This document shows, in pieces, positions 16,016 to 24,698 of a DNA stretch of 64,000 nucleotides (the stretch's first letter is position 1; every line of letters starts with the position of its first letter). The DNA comes from Rhodococcus sp. SMB37 (GTDB lineage: Bacteria; Actinomycetota; Actinomycetes; Mycobacteriales; Mycobacteriaceae). The notes under the pieces are model-generated. The model was not told the DNA's origin and ran no database searches. It saw only the letters and a program-made list of their open reading frames with translations. The translations under genes and the position numbers were made by a program. The stretch lies in the NCBI RefSeq assembly GCF_004345605.1, contig NZ_SLVY01000019.1:62001-126000 (forward strand), in the 5' to 3' direction.

Positions 16016-16603
16016 GTGACCGAGATCGACCAGCCGAACCGTGTGGTCGGCTTCACCAGAATGGACGAGTCCACCAAGGAGGACATCGCACTCATCTTCA
16101 CCGAGTCGAAGAAGTTCCTCAACGATCGCCTGGTCGACACCATGGTCGACCTGCTCGACTCGCTCAAAGGGCCGACGCTCGGCTACCAGGTCGACCGTTA
16201 CGAGCACTCGCTGCAGACCGCGTCGAGGGCGTACCGTGAAGGGGCCAGAACCGATCTGATCGTCGCCGCGCTGCTGCACGACGTCGGCGACGCGATGGCG
16301 CCGGCGAACCACGCGGAGCTGGCGGCGTCGATCGTCCGTCCATACTTGGATGCGGAATCGACATGGGTTGTGCAACACCACGGAATCTTCCAGGGTTACC
16401 ACTACTGGGACCGGCTCGGCCTCGATACCGATGCACGCGAAAAATTCCGCGGTTCACCGTATTTCGACACCTGCGCCCACTTCTGTGCCGAGTGGGACCA
16501 GGTGTCCTTCGACCCAGGCTACGAGACCTTGCCGATCGATCACTTCGTGCCGATGTTGCGTGAGGTGTTCACCCGTTCGGCGTCAGGGTTCGGCTCGGAC
16601 TGA
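16016..16603 (+). CDS. HD-domain protein, PhnZ-like diiron oxygenase (copy 2)
   Basis: 195 residues, starting GTG behind a very strong AAAGGAGGT. Paralogue of the protein at 2863-3486 along its whole length. Candidate diiron ligands: His64 (RYEHSLQ), His88-Asp89 (LLHDVGD), His99, His121/122 and Asp161 (EWDQ). The 'SPYFDTCAHFC' block before the last Asp is nearly identical in both copies and resembles 'HPLFE' of PhnZ. Known relatives of this type oxidise C-H bonds with O2 using an Fe(II)/Fe(III) pair; the residues that bind the phosphonate in PhnZ are not kept. It follows the synthetase gene, so its substrate may be that acid or CoA ester (inference). Confidence 0.7.
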   Translation: MTEIDQPNRVVGFTRMDESTKEDIALIFTESKKFLNDRLVDTMVDLLDSLKGPTLGYQVDRYEHSLQTASRAYREGARTDLIVAALLHDVGDAMAPANHAELAASIVRPYLDAESTWVVQHHGIFQGYHYWDRLGLDTDAREKFRGSPYFDTCAHFCAEWDQVSFDPGYETLPIDHFVPMLREVFTRSASGFGSD

Positions 16604-16703
16604 TCCTGATCGACACCCGCGCATTGCCGTTGCTCGGCTACCGGAAGACGGTGGTTCTACGCGCCTGAGGGAGCAGTGTAGATGGGCACGCTAACTTGGT
16701 CGT

Positions 16704-17198
16704 ATGACCACGCCTCTGCAGAACATCGCAATCAACACCCTCTCGGGTGAACCCACCAGCCTCGGCGCGTACGACGGCCACGCGCTGCTCGTCGTCAACG
16801 TTGCTTCCAAGTGCGGTCTGACACCGCAATACACCGTGCTCGAGCAGCTCGCGACCGAGTACGCCGATCGCGGCCTGTTTGTCATCGGCGTCCCGTGCAA
16901 CCAGTTCATGGGTCAGGAACCGGGCACAGCCGAGGAGATCCAGGAGTTCTGCTCCACCACCTACGGGGTCACGTTCCCGCTGCTCGAGAAGATCGAGGTC
17001 AACGGCGAGAACCGGCACCCGCTGTACGCTGAGCTCACGAAGCAGGCCGACGCGAGCGGTGAAGCCGGCGACATCCAGTGGAACTTCGAGAAGTTCCTGA
17101 TCGCGCCCGACGGGACCGTCGTGAACCGTTTCCGTCCCCGCACCGAGCCCGACGCACCCGAAGTGATCGACGCGCTCGAAGAGATCCTTCCGGCCTGA
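16704..17198 (+). CDS. Glutathione/thioredoxin peroxidase (Cys type)
   Basis: 164 residues, GPx fold. Peroxidatic Cys37 in 'NVASKCGLTPQY', then 'VIGVPCNQFMGQEP' and 'IQWNFEKFLI' supply the Gln, Asn and Trp of the active site. Reduces organic peroxides, in mycothiol-containing bacteria probably with thioredoxin as electron donor. 38 bases ahead of bluB on the same strand. Confidence 0.9.
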   Translation: MTTPLQNIAINTLSGEPTSLGAYDGHALLVVNVASKCGLTPQYTVLEQLATEYADRGLFVIGVPCNQFMGQEPGTAEEIQEFCSTTYGVTFPLLEKIEVNGENRHPLYAELTKQADASGEAGDIQWNFEKFLIAPDGTVVNRFRPRTEPDAPEVIDALEEILPA

Positions 17199-17236
17199 TC
17201 CCGATCGACACAGCACGAGAACAGAGCACCAGAGAT

Positions 17237-17908
17237 ATGTTTTCCACCGACGCGCGCGACGCGTTGTACGACATCATCCGCATGCGCCGCGACGTGCGCG
17301 CCGAATTCAGCGGTGACGTGATTCCGGAGGACGTGCTGTGGCGCGTCCTCGGGGCCGCGCACCACGCACCGAGCGTCGGCAACACGCAGCCCTGGGACTT
17401 CGTGGTTGTGCAGGACACGCAGCGCCTCGAGCAGTTCGCCGCGCATGTGGCCGGGTGCCGCCAGGCCTTCGCCGACTCGTTGCCGGAGGACCGCAAGGGC
17501 ACCTTCGACCCGATCAAGGTCGAGGGCATCGTCGAATCGGGCACGGGCATCGTCGTCACCTACGACCCGGAGCGCGGCGGCAAGCACATCCTCGGCCGCC
17601 ACACGATCGACGAATCAGGCCTGTTCTCTGCGGTGCTCGCGATCCAGAATCTCTGGCTTGCCGCGACCGCGGAGGGACTCGGTGTCGGCTGGGTGTCGTT
17701 CTACGACGAGCCCTTTCTCGCCGACTTCGTCGGTGTGTCCGGCCCGGTGCGCCCCATCGCGTGGCTGTGCGTCGGGCCGGTGACCGCATTGCAGGAGGTC
17801 CCCGATCTGGAACGGTTCGGATGGCGTACCGGGCGCCCGCTCACCGACGCCGTGCACCGTGACACGGTCGCCGGCACCGCACTCGAACAGGACACCGCCG
17901 ACGCCTGA
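17237..17908 (+). CDS. bluB: 5,6-dimethylbenzimidazole synthase (BluB)
   Basis: 223 residues, nitroreductase fold with the BluB pattern: 'IRMRRDVRAEFSGDVIPEDVLWR', 'AHHAPSVGNTQPWDFVVV', 'GLGVGWVSFYDE'. BluB breaks down FMNH2 with O2 to make the lower ligand of vitamin B12; no other cobalamin gene lies nearby. ATG 17237 is preferred; an open frame reads through from inside the peroxidase gene but is spurious. Followed at once by a 22-bp stem terminator. Confidence 0.85.
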   Translation: MFSTDARDALYDIIRMRRDVRAEFSGDVIPEDVLWRVLGAAHHAPSVGNTQPWDFVVVQDTQRLEQFAAHVAGCRQAFADSLPEDRKGTFDPIKVEGIVESGTGIVVTYDPERGGKHILGRHTIDESGLFSAVLAIQNLWLAATAEGLGVGWVSFYDEPFLADFVGVSGPVRPIAWLCVGPVTALQEVPDLERFGWRTGRPLTDAVHRDTVAGTALEQDTADA

Positions 17909-17915
17909 CATCCCG

Positions 17916-17962
17916 ATACGCAGGCGGCCGCCGACATCCCATGTCGGCGGCCGCCTGCGTAT
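17916..17962. terminator. Bidirectional terminator, 22-bp perfect stem
   Basis: Arms 17916-17937 and 17941-17962 are exact reverse complements around a 3-base CCC loop. It lies between the ends of convergent bluB and the flavin oxidoreductase gene and serves both. Confidence 0.9.
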
Positions 17963-17973
17963 ATCCGGACCTG

Positions 17974-20100
17974 TCAGAGTTCGGTAGCGACCTTCCACGC
18001 CGTGTGGATGGCGCCTTCGATGTAGTCGACGCTGCCTGCGTCGCCGACGACCCGCACGTCGAGACCGGAGTCCGCGAGCTGGTCGGCCAACGGTGCCGCA
18101 GCAGAGACACCGGACGCGACGATCACCATGCTCGCGCGAGCAGATTTCGTCTCGCCGTCGACGGTGAACTCCACGGTCTTCGGGGTGATCCGCTCCACGG
18201 TGGCGTTGCGGTGCACCTGCACACCGATTTCACGAGCGTGCTTCGCGGCGGTCCACCTGCGCGGCATGGCCATCGGAACGCCGAGCTGCTGACCTTCGGC
18301 GAGCAGCGTCACGCGGCTACCGCGTTCGGCCATGAACTCTGCCAGCTCGAGTCCGACGAGCGAGCCGCCGATCACGACGACGTCCTTGGCCATCGGCAGG
18401 AACTTCAGGAACCGGGTGCTGAGGCTGCGGATCCGTTCGGCGCTGGTGGTGATGCCTGCCAGTTTGCCGAGCTTGCCCATGATGCGTAGGAACAGTGCCT
18501 GGTCGGAGACGTCGCCCGTGCCTGTCATGAGCGCACGCATGCTGTCGCCGGTGTGCACGTGCGGCAGGTCGCCGCCGGGAACGGTCGGACGCTCTCGCAC
18601 TGCGCCGGTCGCGACGATCACCACATCCGGGTTCAGCGCACGCACGGATGCCGCGGTCGCCTCCGTGTTCAGGCGCACGTCGATGCCGAGCCGGGTGACT
18701 TCCTGGGCCTGCCACTTCAGCATGCGTCCGTTGTCGGGGGTGGTCAGGCTGGAGAACCACATCGTGCCGCCCAGTCGGTCTGCCTTGTCGAGGACCGTCA
18801 CGCGGTGTCCGCGTTCGGTGGCGACCCGTGCCGCCTCGAGACCGCCCGGTCCGGCGCCGATGACCACGACGTGCTTGGACGTGGCGCTCCGGACGAACGG
18901 CATCAACGTTTCGTTGCCGAGCGTGGGGTTGACGGCGCAGATCGGTGTGGCATCCCAGAAGTTCTCCTGGACGCACACGTAGCAGTTGATACACGGGCGG
19001 ATCTGCTCGGTGCGGCCCGTCTCGAGCTTGTTCACGAGCTGCGGGTCGGCGAGCAACTGGCGGCCCATCGCAACGAAATCGGTGTGACCCTCGGCGATCA
19101 TCTTCTCGCCGACCTCGGGCAGCATGCGTCCGACCGTGATGACCGGGATCGACACCCCACGTTTGATGACCGACGCGTTGTCCGTGTAGAAACCGACCTT
19201 GTTCGGCAGCGGGCCGTCGGTGAAGTTCGCGAACGCGTTGAGTGCGGTGCCCGTGACGTGAATGGCGTCCGCGCCTGCCTGCTCGAACATGACGGCGGCG
19301 GCGGCGGATTCCTCGATGGTGAGACCGTCGGTTTCGCCGTACTCCTGTCCGGCCAGACGCACGATGACGGCGAGGTCGTCGCCGACCTCGGCCTTGACCG
19401 CGCGGATCACCTCGACCGTCAGCCGTGCCCGATTCTCCAGCGACCCGCCGTACTCGTCGGTGCGCTGGTTCGAGTATCGGCTCAGGAAACCCCCGAGAAC
19501 GTAGTTGTGGGCGACGTGGATCTCGACCGCATCGCCACCGGCGGTCCTCACGCGTCCCGCAGCCTCGGCGAACATGCGAACCAGCCACTCCAGGTCTTCC
19601 GTGGTGGCTTCGTGATACGTGGCCTTCTTGCCGCCGGAGATGGCAGCCATCTTCTTCAGCTCTTCGGGGGTGTTGTCGATGAACGCGCTCATGTCGCTCG
19701 GCGGCTTCGGCGTGCTGGGAACCAGCTGGGGCCGATCCTGAATTGTGTCGATACGTGCGACCTTGCCGTGGTGCGTCATCTGTACACACAGCTTGCTGCC
19801 GGCCTCGTGAACTGCGTCGGCGAGCGCTTTGATTCCGGGGATGAACCGGTCCTCGGACAGTCCGGGCTCTTTCATGCTGGTACAGCCCGCGGGGTACGCA
19901 ACGGCGCAGCACCCGGTGATGATCAGCCCGGTTCCCCCGGCGGCGCGAGCGACGAAATGATCGATGTCGCCCTGCTCGATCTCGCCGTCCTCGCAGAGGT
20001 TCATGTCCATCGCGGGTAGTACCACCCGGTTGTCGAGCGACATGGGGCCGATGGTGCCGGGGGAGAGCAAGCTGGGGTACGTCTGAAGCCGGTTCGTCAC
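17974..20100 (-). CDS. NADH:flavin oxidoreductase, 2,4-dienoyl-CoA reductase (FadH) type
   Basis: 708 residues: Old-Yellow-Enzyme barrel (about 10-370), four-cysteine Fe-S motif 'CINCYVCVQ' plus the C in 'PICAVNP' (near 375-395), then two Rossmann domains with 'VVVIGAGPGGLEAARVA' and 'DVVVIGGSLVGLELAEFMAERG'. This is the FadH/trimethylamine-dehydrogenase architecture (FMN, 4Fe-4S, FAD). Reduces conjugated enoyl-CoA or related enones with NAD(P)H. Start GTG 20100. Stands alone between two intergenic regions. Confidence 0.88.
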   Translation of the reverse strand: MTNRLQTYPSLLSPGTIGPMSLDNRVVLPAMDMNLCEDGEIEQGDIDHFVARAAGGTGLIITGCCAVAYPAGCTSMKEPGLSEDRFIPGIKALADAVHEAGSKLCVQMTHHGKVARIDTIQDRPQLVPSTPKPPSDMSAFIDNTPEELKKMAAISGGKKATYHEATTEDLEWLVRMFAEAAGRVRTAGGDAVEIHVAHNYVLGGFLSRYSNQRTDEYGGSLENRARLTVEVIRAVKAEVGDDLAVIVRLAGQEYGETDGLTIEESAAAAVMFEQAGADAIHVTGTALNAFANFTDGPLPNKVGFYTDNASVIKRGVSIPVITVGRMLPEVGEKMIAEGHTDFVAMGRQLLADPQLVNKLETGRTEQIRPCINCYVCVQENFWDATPICAVNPTLGNETLMPFVRSATSKHVVVIGAGPGGLEAARVATERGHRVTVLDKADRLGGTMWFSSLTTPDNGRMLKWQAQEVTRLGIDVRLNTEATAASVRALNPDVVIVATGAVRERPTVPGGDLPHVHTGDSMRALMTGTGDVSDQALFLRIMGKLGKLAGITTSAERIRSLSTRFLKFLPMAKDVVVIGGSLVGLELAEFMAERGSRVTLLAEGQQLGVPMAMPRRWTAAKHAREIGVQVHRNATVERITPKTVEFTVDGETKSARASMVIVASGVSAAAPLADQLADSGLDVRVVGDAGSVDYIEGAIHTAWKVATEL

Positions 20101-20310
20101 GGAAAGAAGCTATTCCCAGGACAGGAACCCCGGGGCGCCCGGTCTCGATGAACGAGATGTCGATCACTCACCGCCGGAGCGGCGATACGGGTACGCTTCT
20201 GAACCCGCCTGCGGGGTGTCCGTTCAGTGTGCCGACCGGCGAGTACATGTTGTGCCGGTTTTCAAGCCCCCGACGGTTTCCGTTCACTCCTGTGGTGCAT
20301 CGTGGCAGGC

Positions 20311-21015
20311 ATGAGCGGACAGCTGATCGTGTCGGTATCGGGGATCCGTGACGCCACACGCGACGACGTCGACGAATTCGCGCGGGAGATGGACGCACGC
20401 GGCGTCCCGCTGTCGCTGTTCGTGGCGCCGAGGCTCAAGGACCACTACCGGCTGATCAATGATCCGGAGACCCAGGAGTGGCTGCTCGAACGTCGTGAGG
20501 GCGGCGACGCGATCGTGCTGCACGGCTACGACCAGGCCGCCACCAAACGTCGTCGCGCCGAGTTCGCGTCGCTACCCGAACACGAAGCCCGTCTGCGTCT
20601 GCTCGCAGCCGATCGTGTGCTCGAGGAGACCGGACTGCGCACCCGGCTGTTCGCACCGCCGCGCTGGCTCGCGTCGCCCGGTGCGCTCGCCGCGCTCCCA
20701 CAGACCGGCTTCCGGCTGATGGCCGACATCGCGGGCATCCGCGATCTCGAACGCGACACCGTCGTCAAATCCCGCGTCTACGGGATCGGGGACGGTGCGA
20801 AGACCGAACCGTGGTGGTGTCGCGCCATGGTGATCGGGGCGGGGCGCGTCGCCCGTCGTGGTGAGCTGCTGCGTGTCGCGATCTCGGGTGCGCATCTTGC
20901 GAAGCCCGGTCCCCGGCAGGCGATGCTCGACGCGGTCGACATCGCGCTGCATCACGGGGCCGAGCCCAGCGTCTACCGTTGGCAGCGCACTGTATTCGAT
21001 CGAAGCGTGGCCTGA
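20311..21015 (+). CDS. DUF2334 polysaccharide-deacetylase-like protein
   Basis: 234 residues. 'LIVSVSGIRDATRDDVDEF', 'GVPLSLFVAP' and 'GDAIVLHGYDQ' mark the DUF2334 branch of the carbohydrate esterase 4 fold; the 'LHGY' histidine and 'FAPPRW' are conserved. Likely a metal-dependent deacetylase-like hydrolase of unknown substrate. ATG 20311 is chosen since upstream sequence is non-coding in character. The 210-base gap before it holds the promoters of this gene and of the divergent flavin oxidoreductase. Confidence 0.75.
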   Translation: MSGQLIVSVSGIRDATRDDVDEFAREMDARGVPLSLFVAPRLKDHYRLINDPETQEWLLERREGGDAIVLHGYDQAATKRRRAEFASLPEHEARLRLLAADRVLEETGLRTRLFAPPRWLASPGALAALPQTGFRLMADIAGIRDLERDTVVKSRVYGIGDGAKTEPWWCRAMVIGAGRVARRGELLRVAISGAHLAKPGPRQAMLDAVDIALHHGAEPSVYRWQRTVFDRSVA

Positions 21016-21077
21016 ATCACCGTGTCGAGGCCTGGACCTCTCCCGTTCCGCGCTACTGCTCGGTAATGTTCACGGGC

Positions 21078-22718
21078 ATGGAAGCAGACGTGATCGTGGT
21101 GGGGGCGGGGCTTGCAGGGTTGGTGGCCACGGGGGAGTTGATCGACGCCGGCCGCACGGTCGTTCTCGTCGACCAGGAGAACTCGAACAACCTTGGTGGC
21201 CAAGCATTCTGGTCTTTCGGAGGCCTGTTCTTCGTGGACAGCCCGGATCAGCGGCGACTCGGGATCAAGGACTCGTACGAACTCGCCCTCCAGGATTGGA
21301 TGGGCACCGCCGGCTTCGATCGTGACGACGAGGACCGCTGGCCGCGCCGCTGGGCACAGGCCTACGTCGAGTTCGCGGCAGGGGAGAAGTACGCCTGGCT
21401 GCGGGAACGAGGTCTGAAGATCTTCCCGATGGTCAACTGGGCCGAACGCGGCGGCTACGACGCCGGGGGTCACGGCAATTCCGTTCCGCGCTTCCACATC
21501 ACGTGGGGAACCGGTCCCGCACTCGTCGAGATGTTCGCGCGCAAGGTCCGTGACGGTGTCGCCCGCGGACTGGTGACGCTGAAGCACCGCCACCAGGTGG
21601 ACGAGCTGGTCGTGACGGGCGGCGCGGTCACCGGCGTGCGCGGTACCGTCCTCGAACCGACCACCGCCGCGCGCGGAGTGAAGTCGTCGCGGACCGCCGT
21701 CGGCGACTTCGAATTCTCCGCGGGAGCCGTCATCGTCACGTCCGGCGGCATCGGAGGCAACTACGATCTCGTGAAGAAGAACTGGCCGACACGGCTGGGG
21801 GAGCCGCCGAAGCACATGCTCACCGGAGTGCCCGCGCATGTCGACGGCAGAATGCTCGAGATCACCGAGAACGCCGGCGGCAACGTCGTGAACCGCGACC
21901 GCATGTGGCACTACACCGAGGGCATCACCAACTACGACCCCGTGTGGCCCAACCACGGCATCCGCATCCTGCCCGGGCCGTCGTCGCTGTGGCTCGACGC
22001 CACCGGCAAGCGACTCCCGGTGCCGCTGTTCCCCGGGTTCGACACCCTCGGCACGCTCGAGCACATCGTGAGCACCGGTCATGACCACACGTGGTTCGTG
22101 CTCGATCAGAAGATCATCGAGAAGGAATTCGGGCTCTCCGGCTCGGAACAGAACCCCGACCTGACCGGCCGTGACATCCGTCTGCTCCTGCAGCGCGTCA
22201 AATCCGGCGCCCCCGGCCCGGTGGAGGCCTTCAAGGAACGCGGCGTCGACTTCGTGGTGCGCGACAACCTCGCCGATCTCGTCGCAGGCATGAACGAACT
22301 CAGCCCCGACGCGCCGCTGGACTACGCGACGGTCCGGTCGACGGTCGAGGCCCGCGACCGCGAGATCGCCAACAAGTACACGAAGGACCTGCAGGTCGCG
22401 GCGTTGCGTGCGGCCCGCGCCTACAAACCGGACCGCATCGCGCGGATCGCGGCGCCGCACCGGATTCTCGACCCCAAGGCCGGCCCGCTGATCGCCGTCA
22501 AACTGCACCTGCTCACCCGCAAGACACTCGGCGGACTCGAAACCGACCTGTCGTCGCGGGTCCTCAAAGCCGACGGATCGGCGTTCGAGGGTCTGTTCGC
22601 TGCGGGCGAGGTCGCGGGCTTCGGTGGCGGAGGCGTCCACGGCTATCGGGCGCTCGAAGGTACGTTCCTCGGCGGCTGCATCTTCTCGGGTCGGGCGGCG
22701 GGTCGCGCCGCCCGGTGA
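21078..22718 (+). CDS. FAD-binding dehydrogenase (KstD/fumarate reductase flavoprotein family)
   Basis: 546 residues. N-terminal dinucleotide motif 'DVIVVGAGLAGLVATGELIDAG', 'GGQAFWSFGG' flavin contact and C-terminal 'GEVAGFGGGGVHGYRALEGTFLGGCIFSG'. Family relatives include 3-ketosteroid dehydrogenases, but most close members are unassigned 'FAD-binding dehydrogenases'. ATG 21078 is used; ATG 21066 is in frame and equally possible. Its TGA abuts the TGA of the convergent MBL hydrolase with no gap. Confidence 0.8.
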   Translation: MEADVIVVGAGLAGLVATGELIDAGRTVVLVDQENSNNLGGQAFWSFGGLFFVDSPDQRRLGIKDSYELALQDWMGTAGFDRDDEDRWPRRWAQAYVEFAAGEKYAWLRERGLKIFPMVNWAERGGYDAGGHGNSVPRFHITWGTGPALVEMFARKVRDGVARGLVTLKHRHQVDELVVTGGAVTGVRGTVLEPTTAARGVKSSRTAVGDFEFSAGAVIVTSGGIGGNYDLVKKNWPTRLGEPPKHMLTGVPAHVDGRMLEITENAGGNVVNRDRMWHYTEGITNYDPVWPNHGIRILPGPSSLWLDATGKRLPVPLFPGFDTLGTLEHIVSTGHDHTWFVLDQKIIEKEFGLSGSEQNPDLTGRDIRLLLQRVKSGAPGPVEAFKERGVDFVVRDNLADLVAGMNELSPDAPLDYATVRSTVEARDREIANKYTKDLQVAALRAARAYKPDRIARIAAPHRILDPKAGPLIAVKLHLLTRKTLGGLETDLSSRVLKADGSAFEGLFAAGEVAGFGGGGVHGYRALEGTFLGGCIFSGRAAGRAAR

Positions 22719-23363
22719 TCAGACCTCTTCGTCGTCCTCGTGCTTCAGCACCCGGAACTCGGTGCCCTCGGGCGCCATCTCGGAGTACCGGCCGTAGAAG
22801 ATCCCGTTGGCCTGGTCGGTGATGATGCCCTGGTGGATCGGCACCGCAACCCGAGGATTGACCGCCCGCAGGTAGTCGACGGATTCCCAGATCTTCAGCC
22901 AGGGAGCGGCCGACGGCAGCGCGAGCACGTCGACCTTCTCGTGCGGGATGTAGAGCGAATCACCCGGATGAAGCAGACGAGCCGGGTTCTCGTCGTCGCC
23001 GACGAGGTAGGCGGTGTTGTCGATCACGGGCAGCTCGGGGTGGATCACCGCGTGGCGTCCACCGGTGCCGCGGACGGTGAGGGTGCCGACGGAGAACGTG
23101 TCGCCGGGACGCACCGCCGACCACTCGCCGTCGAGCATCGACGCCGACTGTGGATCCGAGAACAGCGCGGCGCCGGGATTCGCCTCGAGCAGCGCGGGAA
23201 GTCGCGCCGGATCGGCGTGGTCGGGATGCTGGTGGGTGACGAGGATGGCGTCGAGCCCGGTGATCCCCTCGAACCCGTGCGAGAAATTGCCCGGGTCGAA
23301 CAGGATCGTCGTGCCGTTGTGTTCGAGCAGGATGCAGGAGTGTCCGAAGTGCGTGAGTCGCAT
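22719..23363 (-). CDS. MBL-fold metallo-hydrolase (UlaG-like)
   Basis: 214 residues. 'HFGHSCILLEHNGTTILFDPG' and 'VTHQHPDHAD' give the metallo-beta-lactamase metal motif HxHxDH; 'LHPGDSLY' supplies a further ligand region. ATG 23363 chosen over upstream frame. Substrate unknown; the family covers lactonases and phosphodiesterases. Divergent from purS, with about 100 bases of shared promoter region. Confidence 0.85.
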   Translation of the reverse strand: MRLTHFGHSCILLEHNGTTILFDPGNFSHGFEGITGLDAILVTHQHPDHADPARLPALLEANPGAALFSDPQSASMLDGEWSAVRPGDTFSVGTLTVRGTGGRHAVIHPELPVIDNTAYLVGDDENPARLLHPGDSLYIPHEKVDVLALPSAAPWLKIWESVDYLRAVNPRVAVPIHQGIITDQANGIFYGRYSEMAPEGTEFRVLKHEDDEEV

Positions 23364-23465
23364 GGATCCGAGTATGCCGGGCTCGACCGTTCCGCGTGGG
23401 CCGGTAAACTCCAGCGTGTCCGGTGTCCGTCTCCGGGCGCCAGCACTACTACCGAGGAGCAGCAC

Positions 23466-23711
23466 GTGGCGCGTGTCGTCGTCGAAGTCATGCCCAAGAC
23501 CGAGATTCTCGACCCCCAGGGCCAGGCCATTGTCGGGGCGCTGTCGCGGCTGGGCTTCGCGGGCGTGACCGACGTCCGTCAGGGAAAGCGGTTCGAGCTG
23601 GAGATCGACGGCAGCGTCGACGACGCCGAGCTCGAGAAGATCGCCGAGGGTCTCCTTGCGAACACCGTGATCGAGGACTGGACGGTCCGTCGGATCGACG
23701 GTGAGGCATGA
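23466..23711 (+). CDS. purS: Phosphoribosylformylglycinamidine synthase subunit PurS
   Basis: 81 residues, start GTG behind GAGGAG. '[19 protein letters not shown]' and 'RFELEID' are PurS signatures. PurS bridges PurQ and PurL in the three-part FGAM synthase (fourth step of purine synthesis). Its stop overlaps purQ as ATGA. Confidence 0.95.
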   Translation: MARVVVEVMPKTEILDPQGQAIVGALSRLGFAGVTDVRQGKRFELEIDGSVDDAELEKIAEGLLANTVIEDWTVRRIDGEA

Positions 23712-24385
23712 GCGCCCGCATCGGAGTCATCACGTTCCCGGGAACGCTCGACGACGTCGATGCATCCCGCGCCGTGAAGCTCGCCGGTGGTGAGGCCGTG
23801 AGCCTGTGGCACGGCGACGCCGACCTGAAGAATGTCGACGCGGTCATCGTGCCCGGCGGATTCTCCTATGGCGACTACCTGCGCTGCGGCGCGATCGCCC
23901 GCTTCGCTCCGGTGATGGGCAAGGTCGTCGAGGCAGCGCAGGGCGGCATGCCCGTCCTCGGCATCTGCAATGGCTTCCAGGTGCTGTGCGAGGCCGGTCT
24001 GCTGCCGGGCGCACTGACCCGCAACGCCGGTCTGCACTTCGTGTGCCGCGACGAGTGGCTGAAGGTCGAGGCCACCGACACCGCGTGGACGTCGCGCTAC
24101 GAGTCCGGCGCCGAGATCCTCGTGCCGCTCAAGTCGGGTGAGGGCCGCTACCAGGCCTCCGAACAGGTGCTCGACGAGCTCGAAGGTGAGGGGCGTGTCG
24201 TGTTCCGTTACGCGGGCGACAACCCGAACGGTTCGCAGCGCGGCATTGCCGGCATCTCGTCGGCGAACGGCCGCGTCGTCGGTCTCATGCCGCACCCGGA
24301 GCACGCCACCGAGGCACTCACCGGTCCCAGCGACGACGGGCTCGGCATGTTCTACAGCGTTCTCGACGCCGTTGTGAACGCCTGA
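23708..24385 (+). CDS. purQ: Phosphoribosylformylglycinamidine synthase subunit PurQ
   Basis: 225 residues, class I glutamine amidotransferase. Nucleophile in '[13 protein letters not shown]', His/Glu in 'MPHPEH', and '[11 protein letters not shown]' oxyanion region. Supplies ammonia to PurL, encoded 4 kb downstream at 28241. Coupled to purS by a 4-base overlap and followed by two strong hairpins. Confidence 0.96.
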   Translation: MSARIGVITFPGTLDDVDASRAVKLAGGEAVSLWHGDADLKNVDAVIVPGGFSYGDYLRCGAIARFAPVMGKVVEAAQGGMPVLGICNGFQVLCEAGLLPGALTRNAGLHFVCRDEWLKVEATDTAWTSRYESGAEILVPLKSGEGRYQASEQVLDELEGEGRVVFRYAGDNPNGSQRGIAGISSANGRVVGLMPHPEHATEALTGPSDDGLGMFYSVLDAVVNA

Positions 24386-24397
24386 ATTCTGGCAAGA

Positions 24398-24433
24398 CAA
24401 GACCCCGCTGTTCATCTGGGCAGCGGGGTCTTG
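24398..24433 (+). terminator. purSQ terminator hairpin
   Basis: 13-bp perfect stem CAAGACCCCGCTG / CAGCGGGGTCTTG around a 10-base loop, 13 bases after the purQ stop. Confidence 0.85.
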
Positions 24434-24448
24434 CATTCGGAAACAGAA

Positions 24449-24491
24449 CGAGGGACCTCGTCGCCGTCCCGATCGGCTTCGAGGTCCCTCG
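24449..24491 (+). terminator. Second hairpin after purQ
   Basis: 12-bp perfect stem CGAGGGACCTCG / CGAGGTCCCTCG with a 19-base loop, 15 bases after the first hairpin. The remainder of the 313-base gap to 24699 holds only the presumed promoter of the thioesterase gene. Confidence 0.65.
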
Positions 24492-24698
24492 CTCGGTTAC
24501 ACCCGGAATTCAACCCCCCGATCGAGTCCCGAGCCGGAGCCATCCCCATCCCCCTCCAATGGCGCCGAGCTCAAGTGTGCCGGACTCGGTCGATCTTGTC
24601 CTGAGTAGGAATACGCAAAATTTGGGTATCCACAGTCGGGCCGCTCGGACGTACGCTGTAGCGCATTGTTCGCGATCCCACTGACGAAGGACCGGCAC

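Noticed and set aside
18553-20019. 488-codon open frame antisense to the dienoyl-CoA reductase gene
   Set aside because: Shadow frame without recognisable protein features; the minus-strand gene has all cofactor motifs.
21066-22718. Possible steroid 1-dehydrogenase linked to the catabolic island
   Set aside because: Sequence is KstD-family but closer to unassigned FAD-binding dehydrogenases, and it lies outside the island among housekeeping genes.
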